Shown: piece by piece, positions 20,480 to 29,639 of the stretch | Layout: each line of letters begins with the position of its first letter | Numbering within the stretch: the first letter of the stretch is position 1 | Source: Semisulcospira habei | Lineage: Eukaryota > Mollusca > Gastropoda > Semisulcospiridae | Assembly: GCA_036245525.1 (NCBI GenBank) | Contig: BTPG01000004.1 | Coordinates: forward strand, 232,402,764-232,466,763 | Direction of reading: 5' to 3' | DNA: 64,000 nucleotides | The notes under the pieces: model-generated | The model's input: the letters and a program-made list of their open reading frames with translations, nothing else | Database searches by the model: none | Told to the model about the DNA's origin: nothing | Translations under genes and position numbers: made by a program

Positions 20480-23464
20480 ATGACAGCCCACACAAAAAAA
20501 TCTTCATTTGTAAATAAGTGTACATATACTGAAAAAGACACTAGACATTCAACTTCAGAAACTTCAGATTCCTCTTTGTCTTGTCATCCTTCTTCTTGTT
20601 CATCATCTTGTCTTTTGTTTTCAAGTGATTCTAAATTTTGTACCGTCATCTATAGTAATATCGATTACCTGTTAAATAAAAAGAGTGAACTTTTAAAAAG
20701 GATTGATGATATAAAGCCTGACATCATTGGTCTTACCGAAGTAAAAGCTAAAAACCAGATCTATACTCCATTGGATTCAGAATACTCATTACCGAATTAT
20801 GATATGTTTCTTAACACAAACCCTAAAAGAGGAGTTGCCCTTTATTTTAATAAAAAGTTAAATGCTCAAGAATGTGAAACACTGAACAATAGTAAGTTTG
20901 AAGAGAGCTTATGGTACTATTTTGTGAGTGCTTCTGGTGAAAAAATTCTTGTTGGTTGTGTGTATAGAAGCCCCAACTCCACAGCTGAAAACACAGATTT
21001 ACTATTACAACTTTTACGATCCGAGGAGATACAAGCATATGACAAAATTTGCATTTTCGGAGATTTTAATTTCCCTTGTGCAGGATGGGATGGCTCCTGG
21101 ACAGGGGAAAAAAATAATCAAATTGTTGAGTGCATAAGAGACGCCTTCCTGATTCAAATGGTGAAAAACCCAACAAGACATAGGCAAGGTCAGAGGTCGA
21201 CATTAGATGACCTAATCTTAGTAAATGACGAGTTGCTAACGTCAGATATTCAACACTTGGATCCCATTGGCAAGAGTGACCATGATGTTTTACTCTTCCA
21301 GCTGTATGTACCTAAGGTTAAGGTGACGCAGAGTATTAAACACTCCCTTAACCTTGGGAAGGGAGACTATGATAGTCTGAGAGCATATATGGCAAATATT
21401 GACTTTACAACTATTAAACCTGAAAATTGCGGAGTGGAAAAATTCTGGGCATTAATTAAGTCCTCGATTCTGAAAGGTATGGAGTTGCACATCCCAAAAG
21501 TGAAGAGCAAATCACATAAAAGAACCACACCATCTTGGATGAATAAGGGTACTTTAAGAATGATTAAAAAGAAATACAAGTTATACAAAAGATATCTTGA
21601 AACTCAAGAAGGTAGAGATTACCAAAGATATATTACCCTAAGAAATGACTGTAACAAATTAATAAAGCGTAACAAAAAATTGCATGAAAGAAATATTGCA
21701 GATAAATGTAAAATGAACCCCAAAGTGTTTTGGAAGTATGTACAGGAACAAACTAAATATAATTCTGGAATAAATGCACTTAAAAAAGAAGACGGCACAC
21801 TTGCTGTAGGAGATCATGAAAAGGCAGCAACATTGAATAAATTCTTCTCAAGTGTATTTGTGGAAGAAAACTTGAGTAATGTTCCGTTGCTTGGTAGAGG
21901 CTCAAAATCGAATGGGTGCACCATAACAGATATCGTAATAACTCCTGATATTGTCAAGAAAAAACTAAAGGAGTTGAATCCTTCCAAAGCTCAAGGTCCA
22001 GACTGCATCCCTCCCAGAGTTTTACAAGAGTTGTGTAATGAGTTGGCAGAGCCACTTTGCACATTGTTTACTTTTTCCCTTGAGTCAGGTATTGTACCGC
22101 AAGACTGGCGAACCGCAGAGGTAAGTGCGATTTTTAAAAAGGGATCTAGGTCAGATGCAGGAAACTACAGGCCAGTAAGCTTAACGTGTATAGTATGTAA
22201 AGTTTTAGAGTCTATAGTCCGAGATGAGATCGTTAACCATTTCAAGGTGAATAATATGTACACTGAATGCCAACATGGTTTTAGAAGAAAACGATCATGT
22301 GTTACTCAGCTATTACAGGTTATGGATGATATAACCTCCTTACTGGACAACAAAAAAACGGTTGACATCATATACTTAGACTTTAGAAAAGCATTCAACA
22401 CTGTTCCTCATGAACGGCTTCTTCAGAAACTAGAGGCCTATGGTGTATGTGGAAACATTTCCAACTGGATAAGAAGTTTTTTACATGCAAGAGAACAAAT
22501 GGTAAAGGTTGGAGAAGTAAAATCAGACAAAACAAAGGTACTGAGCGGCATACCTCAAGGTAGCATCTTAGGACCTATATTATTTACGATATTTATAAAT
22601 GACTTGCCAGATTGTGTTAATAGCATGTGTAAAATTTTCGCAGATGATACTAAAATCTATAATGAATCGAGCAATAAAGACGTGTTGCAGCACGATTTGG
22701 ATCACTTGCAGGAGTGGTCCGACACATGGGACTTACATTTTAACGTAGAAAAATGCAAGGTCTTACATGCTGGAAGAAACAATCCTGAACACGAGTACTT
22801 CATGAAAGTGAACAGCAACATTAAAAAGGTAGTATCTTGCGAAGAGGAAAGAGATTTAGGTGTGGTCTTCGACAAAGTTCTATCTTTTGACCCCCATATT
22901 CAGAACTGCATCAATAAGGCCAACAAAATGGTTGGAGTAATTAAGAGAGCTTTCAATTATTTGGACAAGGACATTTTTAGTAAACTGTATAAATCACTAG
23001 TCAGACCACATTTAGAATATGCAAACACTGTATGGTACCCAGGTTTAAAGAGACAATCAGCTGCACTCGAAAGGGTACAGAGACGAGCAACAAAGCTGGT
23101 CAAAGAATGTAGAAATATGACTTATTCAGACAGACTCAGATACTTTGGATTACACTCCTTACGCGGACGTAGAATACGTGGAGACTTAATCCAAGTTTTT
23201 AAAATTTATAATGGCATCGACGACCTAAAATGGAACGACTTTTTTGCAACACCATTCTATGACAGAACCCGAAATTCTGAAGGGAAAATCTTTGTACAGC
23301 ACTGTAACACTAACCTGCGGAAGTTTTGTTTTACTAACAGAGTTGCCATTGTTTGGAATGACTTACCAGTTTCATTAAAAAAAGCATCTAATATAAATTC
23401 TTTTAAAAACCAGCTGGACGAATTACCAAAATTTAAAGAGATTTTTTATTCCTATGATGAATGA
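20480..23464 (+). CDS. LINE ORF2 protein: endonuclease + reverse transcriptase
   Basis: About 994 residues, uninterrupted. The N-terminal apurinic-type endonuclease (residues ~55-290) shows YSNIDYLLNKKSELL, GLTEVKA, GCVYRSPNS, IFGDFNFPCAGWD and GKSDHD in the expected order. Reverse transcriptase (~510-790) shows NYRPVSLTCIVCKVLE, YLDFRKAFNTVPH, GIPQGSILGPILFTIFINDL and KIFADDTKIY with the catalytic FADD near residue 720. The C-terminal region has LVRPHLEYANTVW, LERVQRRATKLV and NRVAIVWNDLPVS. No RNase H. Motif style fits CR1. The ATG at 20480 is chosen because it lies just after the ORF1 stop; an in-frame ATG at 20441 overlaps ORF1. All catalytic residues I can check are present, so it may be active. 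Confidence 0.88.
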   Translation: MTAHTKKSSFVNKCTYTEKDTRHSTSETSDSSLSCHPSSCSSSCLLFSSDSKFCTVIYSNIDYLLNKKSELLKRIDDIKPDIIGLTEVKAKNQIYTPLDSEYSLPNYDMFLNTNPKRGVALYFNKKLNAQECETLNNSKFEESLWYYFVSASGEKILVGCVYRSPNSTAENTDLLLQLLRSEEIQAYDKICIFGDFNFPCAGWDGSWTGEKNNQIVECIRDAFLIQMVKNPTRHRQGQRSTLDDLILVNDELLTSDIQHLDPIGKSDHDVLLFQLYVPKVKVTQSIKHSLNLGKGDYDSLRAYMANIDFTTIKPENCGVEKFWALIKSSILKGMELHIPKVKSKSHKRTTPSWMNKGTLRMIKKKYKLYKRYLETQEGRDYQRYITLRNDCNKLIKRNKKLHERNIADKCKMNPKVFWKYVQEQTKYNSGINALKKEDGTLAVGDHEKAATLNKFFSSVFVEENLSNVPLLGRGSKSNGCTITDIVITPDIVKKKLKELNPSKAQGPDCIPPRVLQELCNELAEPLCTLFTFSLESGIVPQDWRTAEVSAIFKKGSRSDAGNYRPVSLTCIVCKVLESIVRDEIVNHFKVNNMYTECQHGFRRKRSCVTQLLQVMDDITSLLDNKKTVDIIYLDFRKAFNTVPHERLLQKLEAYGVCGNISNWIRSFLHAREQMVKVGEVKSDKTKVLSGIPQGSILGPILFTIFINDLPDCVNSMCKIFADDTKIYNESSNKDVLQHDLDHLQEWSDTWDLHFNVEKCKVLHAGRNNPEHEYFMKVNSNIKKVVSCEEERDLGVVFDKVLSFDPHIQNCINKANKMVGVIKRAFNYLDKDIFSKLYKSLVRPHLEYANTVWYPGLKRQSAALERVQRRATKLVKECRNMTYSDRLRYFGLHSLRGRRIRGDLIQVFKIYNGIDDLKWNDFFATPFYDRTRNSEGKIFVQHCNTNLRKFCFTNRVAIVWNDLPVSLKKASNINSFKNQLDELPKFKEIFYSYDE

Positions 23465-23689
23465 TTTTATAGGAAAATTGCATGCATAGCAGACCCATAA
23501 AGGAACTAAAGAAAGAAAGGACATTTATAAAGGCCTCACGGCCTATTTTGTCCTCACAATACTACTACTACTACTACTACTACTAGGAGTGCCAGCCAGC
23601 ACAGCTGAGAGCTAAAGAACATACACTAAACTGCCGTGGAAAATAGGTCATACACATGAGCCATAATGGCTTTGCCTTTCTTGTTTCTC

Positions 23690-23990
23690 AACTTCAAACC
23701 CAAACTTGCTACAGAGATGCCTGATGGTAAGGCCTATCTATGCATACTAATTTGGATGACCCCTCAGAAAGGTCAAGGTAGCAAGATGAGGAATTAGGAC
23801 CAAATAGCCATATTTAATTGCCCAAAATTGTATTTGAGATAAAGCATATTTGTCATATTTTTACCTATTTCCTGAGCTCTTGTGACCTTTTACCTTTCCA
23901 AGGATCAACCAAATTAGTATGCATAGAAAGGTTTTACCATCAGATATTATTGTGTCGAGTCTGGTTGTGAAGTTGTGAATAATATTGGGG
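23690..23990. repeat. Inverted pair of the ~150-bp repeat
   Basis: 23690-23835 carries one plus-oriented unit (TCAACTTCAAACCCAAACTT ... CTATGCATACTAATTTGG ... AAAGGTCAAGG). 23850-23990 carries the same unit reversed (CCAAATTAGTATGCATAGAA ... GTTGTGAAGTTGTGAATA). Together they could fold into an imperfect hairpin. Related to the array at 14945-16860. Confidence 0.8.
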
Positions 23991-24027
23991 GGAAAAATTA
24001 TATCAAAATACAGCTCCTTTGGATATA

Positions 24028-24720
24028 CACTACTCAAAAGAATTCAAAGGTCACCCAATCATTCACTCCCCTTTCAGCACAAACAACACTGACCAGTGTT
24101 CAACAGTCAATACCACTTTCATTCATTCAGTTGTTGATCAGTCCGTGACAATTTCATCAACAGTAGCCAATAAACCAATAAACGTTCAAGAAAATTTCAT
24201 TGAAATGGACACACCCATGATTTCAAAATTCAGGACCGAGTTTGATTTGAAAAAACAAAGTCAATATTGAGTGTGGGTGCCATTGGCATTGATGCAGGCC
24301 AGGCAATGTTGTCTCAAGGACCTGAGCAGCACGTGGCGAGTGTGGGTGCCATTGGCATTGATGCAGGCCAGGCAATGTTGTCTCAAGGACCTGAGCAGCA
24401 CGTGGCGAGTGTGGGTGTCATTGGCATTGATGCAGGCCAGGCAATGTTGTCTCAAGGACCTGACCAGCACGTGACGAGTGTGGGTGCCATTGGCATTGAT
24501 GCAGGCCAGGCAATGTTGTCTCAAGGACCTGAGCAGCACGTGGCGAGTGTGGGTGTCATTGGCATTGATGCAGGCCAGGCAATGTTGTCTCAAGGACCTG
24601 ACCAGCAGGTGGCGAGTGTTCTGTGGGATCGCCTGCCACTCTTACTGCAGCATCTGGAACAAGCCGTCAAGGTTGGCTGCAGGTGGGTGGTTGGCTTCAA
24701 TCTGCCTCCCTAGAATATCA
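24028..24720 (-). pseudogene. Tc1/mariner-like transposon 3' part with amplified C-terminus
   Basis: The minus strand encodes the typical end of a Tc1-like transposase: EWQAIPQN (near 24635) followed by LVRSLRQHCLACINANGTHT. This matches the family ending W..IP...L..L..SMR.RC.A.I.A.GGHT.Y. Beyond the stop lies ~240 bp of 3' UTR and then CACTACTCAAAAGAATTCAA next to TA dinucleotides (24024-24027), consistent with a terminal inverted repeat at a TA target. Upstream there is an in-frame stop just before EWQ, and the catalytic DDE/D core is missing, so the copy is a 5'-truncated relic. The last ~23 codons are present five times in tandem (next entry). Confidence 0.72.
24269..24618 (-). repeat. 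69-bp tandem repeat of a transposase C-terminus, five copies
   Basis: Five near-identical 69-bp units, each containing GGCATTGATGCAGGCCAGGC on the plus strand, equal to 23 codons of the transposase tail. The unit is a multiple of three, so both strands stay open. Units alternate between two types (GCCATTGG/GTCATTGG and GAGCAG/GACCAG), showing dimer-level duplication. Confidence 0.93.
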
Positions 24721-24876
24721 TGACAATAATGAAAAGCTGTCTGAGGATTGTCCTATATCTATTCTCTATGTGTCCTGTCTAGAGGAGTTTCTTCTTTCTG
24801 TGTTAAATTCTCATGTCAGTTGATTCCATTGTCTGTACATAGATATTCACACCCATGGTCCTGTTTATTTCCCCAG

Positions 24877-26304
24877 AAGAGGAAGAAGCAGAAACACCAC
24901 TGGCTTACTCGGAGACAGATGGACACCACAGGGACTTCTCGACTACTGGTGATGACACAGTCAACATGGCTGGTAAAGACACAGTCAACACTGCTGGTGG
25001 AGACACAGTCAACACTACTGGTGAAGGCAGAGACAATATGACTCTTAAAGACACAGACAACATTACTGGTAAAGACACAGTCAACACTGCCGGTGTGGAG
25101 AGAGATGGTCCTGTCCAACACCCACAAGTCAAACTGGAGCCAGCTATCAAGGTCGAACCTGGTGTCCGGCTAGAACTTGGGACCAGCAAAGAGTCTGGGG
25201 TTAATCTGGAACCTGACATCAAGCTAGCGTCAATCTCTGTGTCCAGTGTTTACAGTGACATGGACTGTGACACTAAACATGACATCAAGCTAGCGTCAAT
25301 CTCTGTGCCCAGTGTTTACAGTGACATGGACTGTGACACTAAACATGACACCAAGCTAGAGTCTAACTCTGTGTCTGGTGTTTACAGTGACATGGACTGT
25401 GACACTAAACATGACATCAAGCTAGAGTCTAACTCTGTGTCTGATGTTATCAGTGACATAGACTGTGACTTGGGGGTATCGGTGGATTTTGACAGTAAAA
25501 CTTTTACAGAAGGAAAACCCATGACCACAGAAAGTCCCAGTGCTGAAGAGAGTCAGATGCCATATGTATGTGGGTTGTGTGATGCATGTTTCCAGTTGTC
25601 CAGTCAGTTGATGCAACACATGTCTACTCACACGGGGCAGAAGCCTGACACTGTTACCACAGAGCAGAAGACAACTACAGCTGACAGTGCATGTATTGAT
25701 GTACAGACATCAGCAGATACACCAAGTGGGAGAACATGGTTTTGTAGGCACTGTAGGGCAAGTTTCCAGAAGCCACATACTTGTACAGAATATGGTTTAA
25801 GTGGTACTCACACAGGCCAGAAGCCACATAGGTGTACAGAGTGTAGTGCTAGCTTTGCTTTATCTGGTAACTTGAAAACACATATGCTGACACATACAGG
25901 CCAGAAACCACACAAGTGTACAGAATGTAGTGCTAGTTTTACAAGTTCTGGTCACTTGAAAACACACATGCTGACACATACAGGCCAGAAGCCACACAAG
26001 TGTACAGAATGTAGTGCTAGTTTCACTCAATCTAGTACCTTGAAAACGCACATGCTGACACACACAGGCCAGAAGCCGCATAAGTGTACAGAATGTAGTG
26101 CTAGTTTCACTCAGTCTGGTAATGTGAAAAGACACATGATGAAACACACAGGCCAAAAGCCTCATAAGTGTACAGAGTGTAGTGCTAGCTTTGCTGTATC
26201 TTGTCACTTGAAAGCACACATGCTTACACATTCAGGCCAGAAGCCACTCACGTGTACTGAATGTAGTGCTAGTTTCATTCAATCTGGTAACTTAAAAAGA
26301 CACA
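24877..26304 (+). CDS. C2H2 zinc-finger protein, main exon (cut by assembly gap)
   Basis: The acceptor CTGTTTATTTCCCCAG ends at 24876 and the frame is open to the gap. Order: an acidic segment (EEEEAETPLAYSE); degenerate DTVN-type repeats (24953-25105); a lysine/proline patch with VKLEPAIKVEPGVRLE (SUMO-acceptor consensus twice); four 22-residue repeats (25217-25480); then a solitary finger (CGLC ... H ... H, 25570-25632) and a decayed finger (CRHC, 25741). From 25808 there are at least six canonical fingers of the form CTECSASF ... LK.H ... H joined by TGQKPHK linkers, the last cut at 26304. This is a nuclear DNA-binding protein; the target is unknown. Fingers differ at the recognition-helix positions (ALSGNLKT, TSSGHLKT, TQSSTLKT, TQSGNVKR, AVSCHLKA, IQSGNLKR). 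The 3' end is missing. Confidence 0.82.
25217..25480 (+). repeat. 66-bp coding repeat (22 aa), four units
   Basis: Each unit starts (D)IKLAS or (D)TKLES/IKLES and ends SDMDCDTKH (last unit SDIDCDLG). Order by the residue after KL: A, A, E, E. The same repeat runs for ten full units in the second copy beyond the gap. Confidence 0.93.
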
Positions 26305-26821
26305 NNNNNNNNNNNNNNNNNNNNNNNNNNNNNNNNNNNNNNNNNNNNNNNNNNNNNNNNNNNNNNNNNNNNNNNNNNNNNNNNNNNNNNNNNNNNNNNN
26401 NNNNNNNNNNNNNNNNNNNNNNNNNNNNNNNNNNNNNNNNNNNNNNNNNNNNNNNNNNNNNNNNNNNNNNNNNNNNNNNNNNNNNNNNNNNNNNNNNNNN
26501 NNNNNNNNNNNNNNNNNNNNNNNNNNNNNNNNNNNNNNNNNNNNNNNNNNNNNNNNNNNNNNNNNNNNNNNNNNNNNNNNNNNNNNNNNNNNNNNNNNNN
26601 NNNNNNNNNNNNNNNNNNNNNNNNNNNNNNNNNNNNNNNNNNNNNNNNNNNNNNNNNNNNNNNNNNNNNNNNNNNNNNNNNNNNNNNNNNNNNNNNNNNN
26701 NNNNNNNNNNNNNNNNNNNNNNNNNNNNNNNNNNNNNNNNNNNNNNNNNNNNNNNNNNNNNNNNNNNNNNNNNNNNNNNNNNNNNNNNNNNNNNNNNNNN
26801 NNNNNNNNNNNNNNNNNNNNN
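26305..26821. other. Assembly gap (517 N)
   Basis: Undetermined bases. ORFs reading through it are meaningless. The gap falls inside a zinc-finger array and is followed by sequence nearly identical to 25100 onward, so it may hide either the rest of one gene plus the start of a duplicate, or an alternative-haplotype join. Confidence 0.99.
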
Positions 26822-27616
26822 GTGGTGAGAGATGGTCCTGTCCAACACCCACAAGTCAAACTGGAGCCAGCTATCAAGGTCGAACCTGGTGTCCGGCTAG
26901 AACTTGGGACTAGCAAAGAGTCTGGGGGTAATCTGGAACTCGACATCAAGCTAGCGTCAATCTCTGTGCCCAGTGTTTACAGTGACGTGGACTGTGACAC
27001 GAAACATGACATCAAGCTAGCGTCAATCTCTGTGCCCAGTGTTTACAGTGACATGGACTGTGACACTAAACATGACATCAAACTAGAATCTAACTCTGTG
27101 TCTGGTGTTATCAGTGACATGGACTGTGACACTAAACATGACATCAAGCTAGAGTCTAACTCTGTGTCTGGTGTTATCAGTGACGTGGACTGTGACACTA
27201 AACATGACATCAAGCTAGCGCCAATCTCTGTGCCCAGTGTTTACAGTGACATGGACTGTGACACTAAACATGACATCAAGCTAGCGTCAATCTCTGTGCC
27301 CAGTGTTTACAGTGACATGGACTGTGACACTAAACATGACATCAAACTAGAATCTAACTCTGTGTCTGGTGTTATCAGTGACATGGACTGTGACACTAAA
27401 CATGACATCAAGCTAGAGTCTAACTCTGTGTCTGATGTTATCAGTGACATGGACTGTGACACTAAACATGACATCAAGCTAGCGTCAATCTCTGTGCCCA
27501 GTGTTTACTGTGACATGGACTGTGACACTAAACATGACATCAAGCTAGCATCAATCTTTGTGCCCAGTGTTTACAGTGACATGGACTGTGAAACTAAACA
27601 TGACATCAAGCGGTAG
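26822..27616 (+). CDS. Second copy of the zinc-finger exon, 22-aa repeat region only
   Basis: It begins mid-exon with RDGPVQHPQVKLEPAIKVEP, almost identical to 25107-25170, and continues in frame through ten 22-residue repeats and a truncated eleventh, ending at TAG (27614-27616) after DIKR. No zinc fingers follow. Further degenerate repeat remains (SVWCK/DVNCDTNNDIK type) run to about 27800. Either a truncated tandem paralogue or a misjoined allele. If expressed it would give an acidic, SUMO-motif-rich protein without DNA-binding domain. Confidence 0.6.
   Translation: MVRDGPVQHPQVKLEPAIKVEPGVRLELGTSKESGGNLELDIKLASISVPSVYSDVDCDTKHDIKLASISVPSVYSDMDCDTKHDIKLESNSVSGVISDMDCDTKHDIKLESNSVSGVISDVDCDTKHDIKLAPISVPSVYSDMDCDTKHDIKLASISVPSVYSDMDCDTKHDIKLESNSVSGVISDMDCDTKHDIKLESNSVSDVISDMDCDTKHDIKLASISVPSVYCDMDCDTKHDIKLASIFVPSVYSDMDCETKHDIKR
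26938..27612 (+). repeat. 66-bp coding repeat (22 aa), ~10 units in a tetrameric order
   Basis: The residue after KL runs A,A,E,E,A,A,E,E,A,A, a 264-bp higher-order unit. IKLE matches the SUMO consensus and IKLA does not. Two units carry GDV or CDM changes (27173-27190, 27508). Confidence 0.92.
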
Positions 27617-27810
27617 TGTAACTCTGTGTCTGGTGTTATCAGTTATCAGGATGTAACTGTTTGTCTGTCCAGCGCTGTGATTCCCCTTGGTTTGAGTACA
27701 ATTCTGCCAGCGCTAGCCTCACCTATCTGGTTTGTGAGTCGTGTTATCGGTGATGTGAACTGTGACACTAACAATGACATCAAGCCAGAGGCCAACTCTC
27801 TCTGGTGTAA

Positions 27811-28072
27811 ACAGAAAATTGAATGTATGTCGCCAGCCGGTCTAATACGCTAAATAAACCTAAGACTATTTAGCAACACGCATCCAATATCAAGAGCTAC
27901 AGGCAGTGCAGGCAGTAAGGAGAGTTTTAAAAATACAGGTGAATGGACCACGGGTAGACAAAAACACATGCCACAGAATAGAGGGGAAACCCACCCTGTG
28001 GGGCTGACCAGAGTGACCCTGGGAACTAAAAAGTAGTTAACCCCACCCAAGTCCCCAGGTTAGACCCGGGTG
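27811..28072 (-). mobile_element. Short dispersed repeat, copy B
   Basis: Same family and orientation as 3445-3828, starting (minus) at the ACCCGGGTCTAACC variant near 28070 and running to AACAGAAAATTG-type sequence near 27812, without the final tail. It interrupts the decayed end of the second zinc-finger copy. Confidence 0.78.
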
Positions 28073-28256
28073 GGAGTGTGATATAATCGGTGTCCCAGGT
28101 TGCTACGGTCATAAATAAGACCTATACTTTTCCAGTTAAATGGTTTCTACTGAAATGCTTTTTATGGTTCTGTCTAACGGTGATTGTCTTGATTATAAGG
28201 TACATAACATGCTGTTCAGCAGGTTTTAAATTTCAATTACGCCTTTGTTTCCTCCC

Positions 28257-28338
28257 TCAGACCCCCACCCGGGTCTGCCCTGGGGAACATGCATGGGATT
28301 AACTACTTTTTAGTTCCCAGGGTCACCCTGGTCAGCCA
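28257..28338 (+). mobile_element. Short dispersed repeat, 5' fragment (copy D)
   Basis: CCCCCACCCGGGTCTGCCCT through TAGTTCCCAGGGTCACCCTG, about 80 bp of the head of the same family. Confidence 0.75.
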
Positions 28339-28339
28339 C

Positions 28340-29170
28340 GTGTTGGAAAAAATGGTGCTCACATCGCACACATGAATGTTTCAGCCGGGTTCTGGCCTGG
28401 CCGTATACACACAGTTTTGTGACACAGGTCTCGATTTTGTTGTAGTCACTCATCCTTTGTGTATTTCGAGCATGTTTCACTTTTTAAAAAAGTCAGGTAC
28501 ATGTACTGCTCTCGTCAGTGGACCAAACCTGACCACAGAGGTGTGATTTAGTTATCACATCCATCCTTCTGTTCAAAGGAATATCTGTGGATTTGTTGTT
28601 TGATGGTATTTGTTGTCCGTTCATTGTGAGTTGGTCGGGTTCATTGCATCTCCCCGTGAAGTAATTCAATGCACTGTGGGAGGTTTAAAAGCACTAGGTT
28701 ATTGTGCGTCACCAACGTTGGTGCGATTCCCTCGCCGTCTATGTTGCCTTCATTGCGTTTTCGCAGCAGTGTTTTCATAGAGGCATTTTGGGTTGTTTAG
28801 CGCCAGGCTGTTGTACATCACCATAATGTTTGGTGCGATTTCAGTTAGTTGTTGGCTTCCTCTAACCACGGCATTCTGGTTTATGCCAGTGCACAGTTTG
28901 TGGTGAGGCTGTAGCTCTTACTACGACCTTCTCGTCTGCAGTTCAAGTGACATGTATGTCTACTACCACGTCAAGCGATGTTGGTCAGTGGCGGCTCGCT
29001 GTGCGGTCCGGTCACGTGGTCCGGCACGGCGCGCTAGGCGCGTGCCTGTTGTTGGGCTGGCGGTTCGTCGTTGACTGTTCAGCTTTCACGTGCACACACC
29101 TTGGCCAGGGCTGGTTCCGTCAATCCCTGGCCCTGTAAATGTATCTCATGTACTGTTTGTCTTTTTCGGG
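28340..29170. other. No recognised feature
   Basis: Two loosely similar blocks (GTTGGTGCGATTCCC near 28718 and GTTTGGTGCGATTTC near 28828) are visible. No gene was identified. Confidence 0.5.
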
Positions 29171-29173
29171 CGA

Positions 29174-29328
29174 ACCATGTAGTTATTTCCATATTGGTTA
29201 GATATTTGTACACCATGTAGTTATTTCCATATTGGTTAGATATTTGTACACCATGTAGTTATTTCCATATTGGTTAGATATTTGTACACCATGTAGTTAT
29301 TTCCATATTGGTTAGATATTTGTACACA
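29174..29328 (+). repeat. 38-bp tandem repeat, ~4 copies
   Basis: Unit ACCATGTAGTTATTTCCATA followed by TTGGTTAGATATTTGTAC, copies virtually identical. Confidence 0.96.
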
Positions 29329-29348
29329 CGTTTGTTCATGTGTTAACC

Positions 29349-29475
29349 GCCCCCACCCGGGTCTGCCCTGGGGAGTTGGGTGGGGTTAATTACATTTTAG
29401 TTCCCAGGGTCACCCTGGTCGGCCCCACAGGGTGGGTTTTCCTCTCTATTCTGGGGCATGTGTTTCTGTCTACCC
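29349..29475 (+). mobile_element. Short dispersed repeat, 5' fragment (copy E)
   Basis: Head of the family from CCCCCACCCGGGTCTGCCCT to GTGTTTCTGTCTACCC. A further ~30-bp piece (CCCCACCTGGGTCTGTCCTG) lies at 29613, just before the LINE RT begins. Confidence 0.78.
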
Positions 29476-29639
29476 TTCTGGTCCTTTGGATCCCAAGTGT
29501 TTGCTGTGCTTGGAGACCCGTGTCGTTGGAGAAGAGGATCCTGGTGGCTGAGGTTCCCTTTGGGTTGCGGCTCACTGGTGCCAACTCTCCACTTTGGCCT
29601 TGACTTCTACCTAGCCCCACCTGGGTCTGTCCTGGGGGA

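Larger units (their letters stand above)
19380..23585 (+). mobile_element. Apparently complete CR1-like non-LTR retrotransposon
   Basis: Two intact ORFs (19558-20475 and 20480-23464), a preceding ~180-bp probable 5' UTR, a short 3' UTR and a (TAC)n microsatellite tail at 23557-23585. The exact 5' end and any target duplication could not be fixed. Inserted in the intron of the zinc-finger gene in the same orientation. No stop or frameshift was seen, unlike every other LINE in the window. Confidence 0.8.

Noticed and set aside
24855..26828. 657-residue single ORF
   Set aside because: Runs through 517 N; only 24877-26304 is real sequence, and the ORF start at 24855 lies in the intron before the acceptor.
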